This document shows positions 20,888 through 32,800 of a stretch of 64,000 nucleotides of DNA, one piece after another. Numbering within the stretch: position 1 is the stretch's first letter; the number at the start of each line of letters is the position of its first letter. The notes under the pieces are model-generated. The model did no database searches and was not told where the DNA came from. It saw only the letters and a list, made by a program, of their open reading frames with translations. Both the position numbers and the translations under genes were made by a program. The stretch is taken from NCBI RefSeq assembly GCF_009389715.1, contig NC_052404.1, forward strand, positions 8,144,745 through 8,208,744, in the 5' to 3' direction. Source of the stretch: Phoenix dactylifera. Lineage: Eukaryota > Streptophyta > Magnoliopsida > Arecales > Arecaceae.

Positions 20888-23800
20888 TCAGATATCAGAG
20901 TGCGTTGATTCAGTGCCTGGACTCCTTAGGGGGGGAAGGCATTCTTGAGGATTGGCATAAAAATTGTCCTCCTCCTTTGGCTGTCCAGGAATGACTTTCC
21001 TTACTGTTGGCCGGCCCATTCGATTTTTGTGTACTTCTTGAACAGCATTAGAGAACTGATCCCATGATAGTTTTCCATCACCAAGGAGATCCAAAAGCTT
21101 TACTAGTTCTTTTCTATCCAACAAAATAGTCTTACGGAAGCCAGTAAACCTATACAGACAAAAGAAAGATCAGTTGATGAAAAGCTAAATCATTGAATTC
21201 AAGTGAGTGTATAAAACAAAGGGATCTGAACAGAGCAAAAGAAAATTTTCAGGAGTTCCTGAACCTGGGAAGTCATTCAGTAGCCAAAACAGAATTTTAC
21301 AGCACAAAATCATACCTTACGATATGTTCCTAAATGCCTACAATTAAATGCTTTCCATACCTACATAGTTCAGATAAAAAAAGACATAAAGAGGAAAGCG
21401 ACCATACGAACATAAAACACATTTATAATTCTTATGAGCTCAGGCATTTTAGTCATGTAAATTACCCAACCACAATAACAAATTTAGCAAATAATATCTT
21501 GACAGTGCCAAACTTCTCAAGCTGGGGTGTAAAAAATTTTTACAACATCTATTTGGATGGAAGCTTCTCAATTAGAGGGATTTAGAGACAACCAGGAAAA
21601 GAAGCAAAGAAAAAAAGAGAAAAATTTGGAAAGAGGCAAACCTGCGGTGTCCCTCTACAACTTTTGCCATGTTTCCATCATAACTGGGGATAAAAACATC
21701 ACTTGCAACAGAAACGAGATAATCTAGTGCTGCCATCTGAGTCGAGTGATTCTGGAAAGGCCTCAACTCATCAGGACTAAGAAGCATCTCCTTCCTTGCC
21801 TGTAATTGGAAAGGTGAATGACAGTAATCAGAGCAACATCTTAAAAATCATATGGAGACAAATAAGAATATGAGCATACCATTTTAGGATATGCAGCCCT
21901 CAGGGCAGCCAGCCTTCTCTCACCACCATAGATCTCCCCGGAGGCAATGTATATTTGGGTGTCCCTTGTGAAGCCTAATGCTTGTAAGACCAATGATATT
22001 TCCTCAGGGGTAAGAGGGCACAAACCTTCTAGTCTTTTCTGCTCGGACACTATTTCCTTCTCTTTCCACCATGGATATGCATATCTAAAAGTTCAAAAAT
22101 GCAAGACAAATACCATCAATAGTTGATGAGAGAAACACAAACCCAAAGAAGCACTCTCAGAGGAAAGAGTAAACATTAAACCTCATCCTTGTGAGTTCCT
22201 CAGCTTCTTTGTCAGAACATCCATGTGTACAACCAGAAAAAGATAGCATATCCATCTCATATCGCAGATGAAGCACAATGAAGAACCCCCTTCTCCTAAG
22301 TGTTGAGATAAGCTTGTGACCTAAGGCCTCTATCCATGGTGTAAATTTTAATGCCTCATAATTAATACGGCAACGAAGCTTTTGGAGCTCAACCGGAAGG
22401 CCATTGTTTGCAAGACGAGCATCAGTTTTACTAAAATGGATCACTTTGTGCTTCCTTGCAACAGGCAAGATCTGCAAGCAACACAAATTTTTGCAAGAAA
22501 GTTCATGCCTGATGTAGATCAGCTAGGAGGAATACTGCATGTAGTAATAAGAAGAAAAAGGATTCCTTGACTGACCTGCTTCAAGTAGTATTTCTCACTA
22601 GCCCAGCTAACCGGAGGCATAGAGAATATTTCCCTGTGAATTGTTTTAATGAACTTGTCTGGAATTTCTCTACCAAATTTGGCTGGAAGTTTTTGGATGA
22701 TTTTTACTTCATCTCTCAAGGAATGTATGAAATGATTAACATTAAATATATCCCTAAAGTCACTGCATAACATAATGACTACGGTCAGAAATAATCATTC
22801 CATGAACAATAGTACACCTTCAGCCTGAAAGCTAAAAGTGAACTTCATACCTAGGATCAGCCCAGAAAGATTTTTTATCAAGTTCAGGAACTACCAAGGT
22901 TAGATTCAGATAGCGTGCAACAGTGACCATATCACAGATCTGAAAGGTCCCAAATTATTATAAGAACAGTGGATTAGCAGCAGCAACCAAAGTTTTCAAA
23001 TTGCACATGATCTGGAGGACTTGGGAAAACAAATGAAGTTAATTAAGATAAAATTTACAAACCGCAGCTCGCATTTGATTCAAGCCACCATTGCATGACA
23101 CCAGAAGATAACCATTGCTTTTGTAAACCCCTGGAGAAGATGGTTGGGGTAGTTACAGGGAAAGTAATAAAGTAAATCTAAATTATGCTAGTGATATTTT
23201 AGGAAAACATTCAACAAGAATCTTACGGAAGCTGAAAAAGGAAGGCATAATAAACAGATGACAGCTGAATGTAGATCAAACTTAAAAATTCCAGCTCTTT
23301 TACAACCTTATCAACCTTATGAAAGCTAGTAAAAAGCTTCTAAGAGACATTACTACCCGTGGTTGTTAAAAAGAAACAGCTCCAAATTAAATACATCAAA
23401 ATGATAAAAGATCAACCAATACAGCTGATTAAGCACCTTCATAAAGAACAAATTTGAACTCTCAAGAGTAAAACTATTGAAACAATTATCACCAAGAGAC
23501 CATTATCTAGAAAGGTGCCAGTGACCTCCTAGTCTTGCCTATTGCATCTTTCTCAAACCATACTTTACCAGCATTTAACAGATCTTCACCAAACAAATTC
23601 TGCAATGAGTTAACACTATCATCTAAATGTTCATTTTTCTTAAGCACGCTAATATTGTAAACCTAATAAATAGTTTAGCTAATATAATGAAAGAAGGTTC
23701 AAAATTTGCATTTTGGTAGGTGATGCACATAATGCACGAGCAACATCGAGATAACATTTGTGCCAACCTAAATGGTTATAGATTTTGCATATCTACAATG

Positions 23801-26409
23801 GTTTCTAAACTAAGCACATGAGAAAATAGAGCACTCCAAAAGCTCAATACATAAGATATTGTAATGTACCAGATTACAATCTTAAAAAGTGCATGATTAA
23901 TGCTTTCATTGCCTCCTTGTATTGCTTAAGATTTGGAGTGCTTCCTATAGCCTTTGAAACCAAGTATTGAGTTGGTAGACCTTTAAAGAAAATGGATACG
24001 TAAAAACACTATGTGCAATTTGCTTCTAACTTCTACCAGGATCCACAATGTGAAACCTTAGAATTGCCTAAACAAGATCAGTCTAATTCAACCTTGTTGC
24101 GTGCCAATTCTGGAGACAATCGTGCAAATTGCAAGCTACATGTAATTACAAACCACTCCAATGGAAGGCTAACTTTTTCGTGCATCCTCCATACATTATT
24201 TTAAGGCACAAAACTTGTTGATGCATGCAGACTAAAGAGTTTTTGCAAACTACAGCCCTGGTGTAGACTCCTTAATCACATAAATCTGAAGATGCAAAAG
24301 ACAAAAAGGCAATAATAACAATATCTAGGATAGGACTGATTTCTTGCCTATGAGAACAACAAAATATGATCCATGTGAACCACTCTTCTAATTGTTTAAC
24401 CATCTCTCAAAATCTATCACCTATACAGATTACTTTATGCAGGACAGCAAGAAATAAGCAATGACAAAGGTCCTAAGGTCATGTCAGTAAAAGGGATTGT
24501 CAAGCCACAAACAGGTTCCGCCTTATTTGATCCTGCACGCCAAAAAAGAAGAAAAGATGGCTGAGGAAATTAATAATTTCAAAATTTTGAAATATGGTGA
24601 AAAAAATCATACTCCTTTTTATATTCTCGGACAAACAAAAATTTGTAACGCCCCTCTTGCTTAAAGAACCCATAACTTAAACATACCAATCTTCACTTAC
24701 TCAAATTCCATGCAGACACAATTCTTAAAATATCAACAGTGTATTCTCTCCCTAATATCTTCAATCTTGTCCTTCAAGGTCTGACTGTTCTGGGCAGTGA
24801 ATTATCCATCTTCATTAGTAAAAACATCATGGATATTGAACCTCTTATGATGACAAAATGGGCCAGCAATCTCAATGTTATTTCACATGTCCCAAAAAAG
24901 AGGAAATGATGCCCTCACAGGAAATGCAGGTACTTTGAAAGATACTTTCAGCATAGCAATAAAATGATGACTATATTGATTCGCTAAATGACTTCCACCT
25001 TCTGGTTCAATTGTTAATTCTCTCTGTAAATCTGGAAAATGGCATAGCAACTGTGATCAAGGTCGGTGGAACCGTCCCAAACCGTACGGTTCCGGTTGTA
25101 CCAAGCCATCCCGGCGGCGGACAGGAATAGTTCCAGCAACAAAAACGGAACCTGTTGTCGGAGAAGGAGAAGGAGAAGGAAAGAGAAAAAGAAAGAGTGA
25201 GCGATGGAGGGAGAGGGAAAGGAAGGAAGACTGAGGGAGGTGGAGGCCAGCGAGCCGCATGGAGAACACTCCTGCGGGCACTGTGGTCAAGAAACAGGTC
25301 GGATCCCCTGCTTCGTTCGAAACAAGGGTCCGGCCCCTTTTTTTTATTTCGCGATTCTTAAAAATCGCTTATCGCGAAATAAAAAAAAGGTTCAGACTCT
25401 TGTTTTCGTTCGAAATAGGGGACCCAGCCGCAGAGCCTTCCTCCACCTCCTGCTCGGGTCGCCGACCTCCGCCAACCTCCCTCCCTCTCTCCCCCTTCTC
25501 TCTCTCTTGTTCGCCCTCTCCCCCGCCTCCTCTACTGTGTAGGTACAAGCCCGGCATGGCACAGCACGGCACGGGCCGTACCGACTCGTATCGCTGAGTA
25601 GCCAATCTGGGGCCGGTACCAGCACATGATTCTCCCCAATCTTCATCATATTTTTAAGCATTGTCATCCTTTGCCTTGTAAATATTATAAGTTAGGGATG
25701 GGTCAAATAAGACGTTACTTCCACCATTAACACCCATCTGATTCAGTTAACCCATTTCTATCAATTTCTGTCATTGAAGTCCAACCAATTGGCTCTTATA
25801 GTAGATGAAGGGATCCCAAAACAACGAGAATAACAGACCCCAAAACAACGAGAATAACAGACGATAGAGACCATATATATGAATTATGATCCAAATGCAA
25901 AAGTAAGGCAGGGGACACCATGTACACACACTAATTCCAAAACAACATATTTATTATGTGTCCTAATAAGCTCTTCCAGTATTCATTCTCATCAAGCCCT
26001 AAAACCCTAACAATCCCCTCTTAGTCCAATCAAATCATTAAATCCCTAAAATCTAGAAAACACGAGACCTAACTACATGAAACCAAGGCATACACCAAAC
26101 CAGCAGCAACATCATCAAATACCACTTCAAAACAGAAAGCCGAACAGTCCTCCAACAACAAAGAAGTAGAAGGATCAATTAATTAAATCCATCGATCCAG
26201 TATCAACGTTAAAATTCAAGATCAGAACAAAAAAACAAAACAGAAAGACCCCAGTTTTTATTTTAATTCGAACATCTTCACCATCACATTCATCTAAAAA
26301 TCAAAACTTTCGCGGCTTTTTCATTAAAGGCTAAAATTCTAGTCCACCGCCCGTCAAGAAAATCAGGAACGGAGCCAAGAACGAAGACAGGCGTCCAGAT
26401 CAAACCGAG

Positions 26410-26442
<33 letters not shown>

Positions 26443-26737
26443 CGGAATGCGACTGACTGCGGGGGACGACCGCCGGCGGCGACGGCTGGGAGCGGGCGAG
26501 TTCGAAGATGGAGTTGGTGGCGTTGGGGCGGCCGCGGCGGTCGAAGTAGGCGGTGGGCCAGGACTTGGGGAGGCGGGGCTGCCACACTGACGTCAGCTGC
26601 ACGAGCACCGTCCATGACAGGATGCACGTCCCCGCATATAGCATGTACCTCCTCATCCTCATTGTCTGCCTCCCTCCGCCACCGCCGGAGACCCTGGCCG
26701 GCAGCAGGACCATCCTCGACGTCGCGTCGTCCAACAT
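20888..26737 (-). CDS. GT106-family protein (DUF246, 'O-fucosyltransferase-like')
   Basis: This is a predicted type II Golgi glycosyltransferase of the plant O-fucosyltransferase-like family (GT106), which includes pectin RG-I rhamnosyltransferases. Exons on the minus strand are 26737-26458, 23130-23063, 22939-22851, 22762-22576, 22471-22182, 22084-21880, 21799-21642 and 21149-20888, totalling 512 aa. A membrane anchor lies at about residues 32-51, after a short basic tail. Family blocks follow in order: [71 protein letters not shown] (about 276-283), [55 protein letters not shown] and [12 protein letters not shown]. The start is the first in-frame ATG; 26713 and 26662 are alternatives. Intron 1 (3.3 kb) holds a large fold-back element. 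The sugar donor and acceptor cannot be read from the sequence. Confidence 0.93.
25058..25620. mobile_element. Large fold-back element in intron 1 of the GT106 gene
   Basis: The central arms are strong. CCTTTTTTTTATTTCGCGAT (from about 25338) is matched by its exact reverse complement ending near 25390, with a loop of about a dozen bases. The match extends imperfectly outward for about 50 nt through GTTCGAA blocks on both sides. Further out, GA-rich sequence on the left faces CT-rich sequence on the right, and both ends carry GTACC/GGTAC-rich motifs. Open frames on both strands across this interval are side effects of the palindrome and its GC content. Confidence 0.7.
25815..25862. repeat. Short tandem duplication, about 24 bp, two copies
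   Basis: The unit containing CCAAAACAACGAGAATAACA occurs twice back to back within intron 1 of the GT106 gene. Confidence 0.85.
26413..26441. repeat. (GA)n tract next to the GT106 exon 1 donor
   Basis: A pure GA run begins about 16 bp into intron 1 from the donor (GTCAGT at 26457-26452 on the minus strand). On the sense strand it is a CT run. Reading through it produces an artefactual Ser-Leu repeat. Confidence 0.9.
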
Positions 26738-27690
26738 CCCCTGTCCCCTTCCAGAATCCCAGCCTACAGCTGCATTACTAATTACGAAGTTAGGAAGAAA
26801 AAAAAAGGACCTTTGAAACGGAGACACAGTAGGGATTATTAAGAAGAGGCTTTTAGGAATAAAAAAAATGAAGAAAATTATAGTGTAACGACCTTAAAAC
26901 GAGAGAGTAGTAGTTACGTTTTGATTTCTTCGGTTCGTCTCTATTATAATAATTCATTTTCTGTAAAATAAGAAAATATTAAGATCAGTAAGATATATGA
27001 AAAGAGTATATTAAAGAAGTGGAGATAAGAAAAAAAAATAGAAAAAATAAAACAAGGATTAAGATTACAGCAATGGTTGCAGCAACTCAAACACTAATAG
27101 ACCTTTTAGATACAGATTGTGATTTAGGGAACCATTCAATAGGATAAGGTCTGATAATTTTATTGTTCTAATCTTTTATGTAGTATTTTTAGGTTTAAGT
27201 TTTAAGATCAAAATCAAATTACGTTGTTAGTCGAAAAAGCATAAAAGTCTCCAAGTAATCATTAATCATTTTGAATGCTCAATTTTCGAATATTTTAATT
27301 TTTTATTTTCAAGTTTATATAAAATAAATTATCTTGCACAAAAGTATATTTTGGATTTTAATAGATTTTTTTTTAACGTACTTTTCCTAACAGTGTTCTT
27401 GATATACTCATAAATATAATTTTATATTTATTAACAATAGTTTAGCGTTACTAGTTTATATAAGTTGGACTTTGAGAGGATAAGAGGGTAGTGCACTATG
27501 GTTGATAGTGGCAGGCATGGAAGAGGGCAAGGTCTATAGTGCATTCAAATACTATATTACAAACTATTTTGTATATATAGAGAACTATGAGGTCATGAGT
27601 TCTCTTGCTCACCTCCAATGAGAGTCAAAAAAACCTAGTCATCATCAACAAACACAAAGGAGTCATCACAATCTAATAATGTTGCTCAAG

Positions 27691-27790
<100 letters not shown>

Positions 27791-28189
27791 CATCTTCTCT
27801 TGGTGCCTGGTTATAGGCTGATTCAAGATTTCCAATTATGTTTAACTAATTCAAAAATCTAAATTGATATACTAGAATCAAGATACCAAAAGCTTGACCA
27901 AAACAATTATATAGCATTTAATTATCTCTGAGGTGCTGGTTTTCTAAATTTTAGTAATTAAATTTATTTAAAACTGTACGATAAAGACAAAAAAAATCCT
28001 AACTGGATTGTTGATTTTGTATTGGTTTATATTTTGGAATGTACCGACTTATCTGGGCTAAGGCAACAAAGACTTGTCTATTATAATTTTATATTTTGGA
28101 ATGTTCGGATTAATCTTTACACATTCAACCATTTTATATTTAGAACAAGAAATGGTTGGTATCACCAACCCAAAACTGGCTTCCATCGG

Positions 28190-28660
28190 TCGCCTCAGGT
28201 CCATGACCACCCTTTTTCTCCATTCCTAGTACCACTACGCTTCTCTCTCCTCCCGGCGACCCCACACTCCATCAAATGCCTCGTCGAGGACCTCGCCGCC
28301 GGTGCCGTCTCCCCCGCCCTCCGCCAGCGTAATCTTTCATCTCTTTTTCACTGGTTTTCCTCAGGCGGTATACGTTAAGGGAGGCGGAAACACAGAGACT
28401 AAATCAAAGCACAGCCTCAAGAATGGGTTTGGTGAGTCTGTCATCCCCTGCTGTTTGCTTGGGAATTGCTGGTTTGCAGCTACGGCATTTGAAGACTTGA
28501 CTTTGACAGAAGATTCTTTGACAACATTAGTCATACTCTGAAAGAGATTCTACGACAGCATTATGAAGATACATTGGAATTTACCACTAAAACATGCTCC
28601 TGGCAGTTCTTTCAACCTTCGATTCCGTCTGGACATGAACCGCCAATGAAGTAAGGAAAT
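28190..28660 (+). pseudogene. Unassigned gene fragments
   Basis: A GC-rich piece reads LRFSLLPATPHSIKCLVEDL, followed by a separate piece reading AVYVKGGGNTETKSKHSLKN with a good GTGAGT donor near 28431. A piece after a TTTGCAG acceptor at about 28480 reads RRFFDNISHTLKEILRQHYE in another frame. The first piece loosely recalls the start of p24/GOLD proteins (L-x-F/L-x-LP...T/S-x-KC-x-x-E-D), but the next pieces do not. No continuous model can be built, so a degenerate gene copy is the best reading. Confidence 0.3.
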
Positions 28661-29872
28661 TCTCCGTTCAATAAGCAATCATTTGTAAATCTCTAGGGCC
28701 TTGAGAACCATAGTCATTTTCCATTCTTAATATGTTTAAAGTTTTGATATCTGGTTGCTCTCCAGGAGCAGGTGTGAGGCAAACGGCACATTCTAATGGG
28801 AGTGCATCCAGAAGTTAACCCTGTTGTCCATGGCCTCGGATTTTGGTCGTTGCCTCTTGGATTGTTGGCGACTCCTTGTTTTGAGCTGTTCTACTCCTTT
28901 TCTTCTTTTTTTTTTTACCTTCTCGATCTTAGGAGGAGCTAATCACCTCCTTTCCACCCTATACCCCTCATTCTACTCTATACGTTCTTCCGAGAGTGTC
29001 CCTGCGTTGTTCCACGTCTGAGTTCTGTACCCTCGTCTGAATGCGCGGTTCTCTGTGGTATTCTCCTCCACCACCTGTATCATTTAATTAATTTAATGAA
29101 ATGATGGCGACACTGCAACATTGGCTCTTAAAAAAAGGGAAAAACAAGTTGGATGTTTCTTACCGATGAGCACTGGATTCGTGTGTGCAAGCCCCAGCCC
29201 ACGTCCAAAGAGTTCCCATCTCAAGCAGGCAGTTGTCTTGGGTTCTTAGCAGCTCACCTTTCTTTGATTGTTCTTCTTACGTGAGAGAATTAGTAGAGCT
29301 GGCGAGTGACTCACAGCTCACAACCCAAAAATTTGGGACCGGGTCGCACAAATTTTGGCATAAAAGTTGCTTGCCCATACGTTTCGCATTGGTTGATTGA
29401 TGTAGAGATTGAACCTTCGCTCGTCTTGCCCGCTGGATATCTTCATGTACATTCTTTCTAATAATCCCAGAGAATCATCCTGCAAGACTTCGATTGGAAT
29501 TTGATAGATAGTTGGCAAAAGCCATCCGAACCAATATCAATTTTGATAATTATGTGACTGTGACAAGGTTCAAAAAAAACATCAAATCTCATCTCAGGGC
29601 TGCTCAAGAAATACGAAGAGTTCTGTCAGCAAAGAACATGAGTGTCAATATGCATCTTTCTTAGTTACAAATGGAAAATCAATCAATTATACTGCAAAAC
29701 TGTGACAGCCATCGCTCCAGGTCCCTGAACTGCAGCATAGCGTGAACCTTGAAGCAGTGCGAAAAGGCAATACTGGCGGGGTTTTCTCATCATTATTTAG
29801 CAGCAAAATCAGAGCCTTAGAACCACCAAAATCTGAAACCGTTGCACGGCCCACTCGCCGTACAGATTGCCT

Positions 29873-32800
29873 TTATGCAGATGATGCAACTTCGATGGCA
29901 CTACCCAGTGGCCATGCTGCCTCGACAAAGGCATTGCCATACTGCACCTTCTTCACCAGCGTGATCTCTTGATGCGGATCCAGGGCTGGCAGATACAAAT
30001 ATAGGAATCAGAATCATATTTGCAAAACTATGAGAAATTTTGCGGATGGAAGATCGATTGACATACCAAACCCATCCACAAGCAATGTGTACTGGTAAAC
30101 AAGATCCATGCACAGAAAGGGGAGATTCTCCACAGAAACATGTGAATAGGTAGTCCGGGCATCGTCAACATTCAATTTGCAAGCACGCTTCGCAGCCTCC
30201 TCAAAGTCTGAAGGTCTAACCTTCGCCACTGGCACCTTGGGATCGACAAAACCAGCCTATGTAGAGACTAATACATAATTAGTACTCCAAAGTGGAAGGC
30301 AAGAGCTCAAAAAATAGCATAATGTTTGACCAAACATTAAATGTCTATATTGTCAGTCAAGTATCACCTCAGCAGCCCTATCAAAGAAAAAGGATGCCAC
30401 AAATAGATTTCTCTGCCCATCTCCACCACCGCCATTCCATACACCACCAAATGTACACTTCATGTGTGTACATACTCGTCCATCAACTTTGAGAGCTTTA
30501 ACTGCTTCATTTCTGCACTTAGAAAGACTAGCTCCTGAAGGTGCAGCTATTGCTTTGTGTACCTCGTCGCCATATTTGTATGTCCCTTTGGAGAGGAAAA
30601 AAGCTATAAGTGAGAATCTGAAGAAGGGTTCAGACATTATATCAAACAGTAACAAAAAGACAGCATGAATTCTTTTCCTGTAATCAGAATAAGAAAACAA
30701 AATGGAATTATGCAAGATCTTGCAATGCTGCCACCATGACGTTCCATTATAGCAGCTTAAAGTACTAGAAATCTTTATTGGTTACCATGGTTCTGGCAAA
30801 TTTTAGCCTTTCAGGTGTGGAAAACATTCAAACAGACTTTGCAAGCAAAAGTTATACATAAAATCCACTGCCTGGATACTAAAAGTATAAATTTTGATCT
30901 GTCATCCGTACTATATTAATCTTCCAGAGCATAGTAACAATAGAATTCGCCATGCTGAAAATTTCTTGAATTGTTCCAGATTATTTTTCTTTGGGTAGAT
31001 GGTGCTCTGAATTATTCCCCATGAATGAATAAATCAAGAATTTTTCATACATTCATGATGCATTCTCAGATTTTATGAGATGCACATGAATTTTTTGTAA
31101 TCGATTTAAAAACCTTAATAAATTACGCATTAATAACAAATGTTTTGTTGGTGATGATCTTTTAACTATTTTTTTTGCTGTTCTTATCTCTCTAACACTT
31201 GTCTCACATGAATAAATAAGTAAACATATTAATAATTTACATTCTTTATCTATGATAAGTTTTCTGATTTTTATTTATCCAAGTTATTTCCAAACTTCTG
31301 GGAAAATTCTGCATTTCTTAGAATTTTGAATATTTACTTGTAGCTGTTTAATTTCCAAATGCTAAACTTGTGACGACATTCTAGAGTTGCATCATCTAAA
31401 TGGTAGTCCTCAAGGATCTTAATGACTGTGACATAACAATACACAAATGCTCCATGATTGCTGTAAGCGAATTATGGGGTACATTGGCTGGCTAACAAAT
31501 GTCTCTAAGAAACCTCTAATGAAAACCATCATTTTGCCTAAGCAGTTAATTTGTTGCCTTTTACAATGCTAGCAGAAGAGTTTGAGTAGCAGTGGGGGCA
31601 CTGCATCTGTTTCTCCAGAAAAAATAAGTCAAAAAGCACCTCTAGAGGTACAAAAGTTCTTTAGGCATAATAGCATTCTAAATTTTTGATGGTCAATTCT
31701 TGCATAAACTATCCCTTGCATAATTAACAAAACCCACCATGAAAAATATTACCTCTACATGTTATTTATTTAGACCAGAATAAACTAAGAGGTTCAAATT
31801 GTACATGCAAATCAGATGGTTACTTTACAATTTTCTTACCATGAAGAATATGAATTTCCTAAAAACAGATTTTATGTGAAAAGAAAATTGCAGAATAAAG
31901 TAGTTTTCAAATACATTAGGTCCAGAGAATGCATAAGAAAATCATTGATAAAAAATCAGGAAGGCTAAATGTAGCAAGTATTATGGAAAAAATACCGCGA
32001 TAACCATTTAAAATGCAGTTACTGTAATTATCTCCAGCTGTCAAAATCTCTGCCCGAGCAGCCAATAGACCATAATGCATGTAGCTGAAAGGGAAAGAAC
32101 CCAGTTAGGAGTATATTTTGACCACTAAAAAATGTTAGAAGCACTTTCCAAGTCAATGACTGCAATAAACAGCTAGAATTTGAATTCCCAAATTCTAAAT
32201 CGGACTGATGATCGTTAAGTTCTATCCCTCCTAACTTTACAAGAGAGTCTCATTCAAAACAGACATTAGAAAGCAATAATTCTAATAGTTGATCAGGGGA
32301 ACTGTCAAACCTGTGAACATATAGGTAATATTTGGTTCCTTTAAGAAAAAGTTGCTTCACATACGAGTCCTCTCCATCTGTAACTTTTGGAGCCTCTGCA
32401 GCATCCTTTTCGGAGATAGCATAAGCCATTTGAACAGACCCTCCTCCCAAATCAACCACTCCAACAGTGTCTGAGTATGTCTTTCCCAAATGTCCTAACA
32501 GATAATTTATAGTAACCTATGTATAAAAAATTTTCTTATTAGCAATAGAATAATATTGAAGAGAAAGGTTAAGCATCGACATAAACAACAAAAGCAATAA
32601 ATATTTGCAAATCTGAATATTATTTCTCAATATTCTTGTAGGAGAATAACTTAATCTCAAAAAACTTAAACACGGGTAATCAAATATCTTTCAAAAATGA
32701 AAAAAAGTTGAGTACAAAGCAAGTATGCACAATATAACAAGAAAATGAATGCACTTTATATTTCATTATTTGAGGAGATCTCAGTTTCCATTAACCATCG

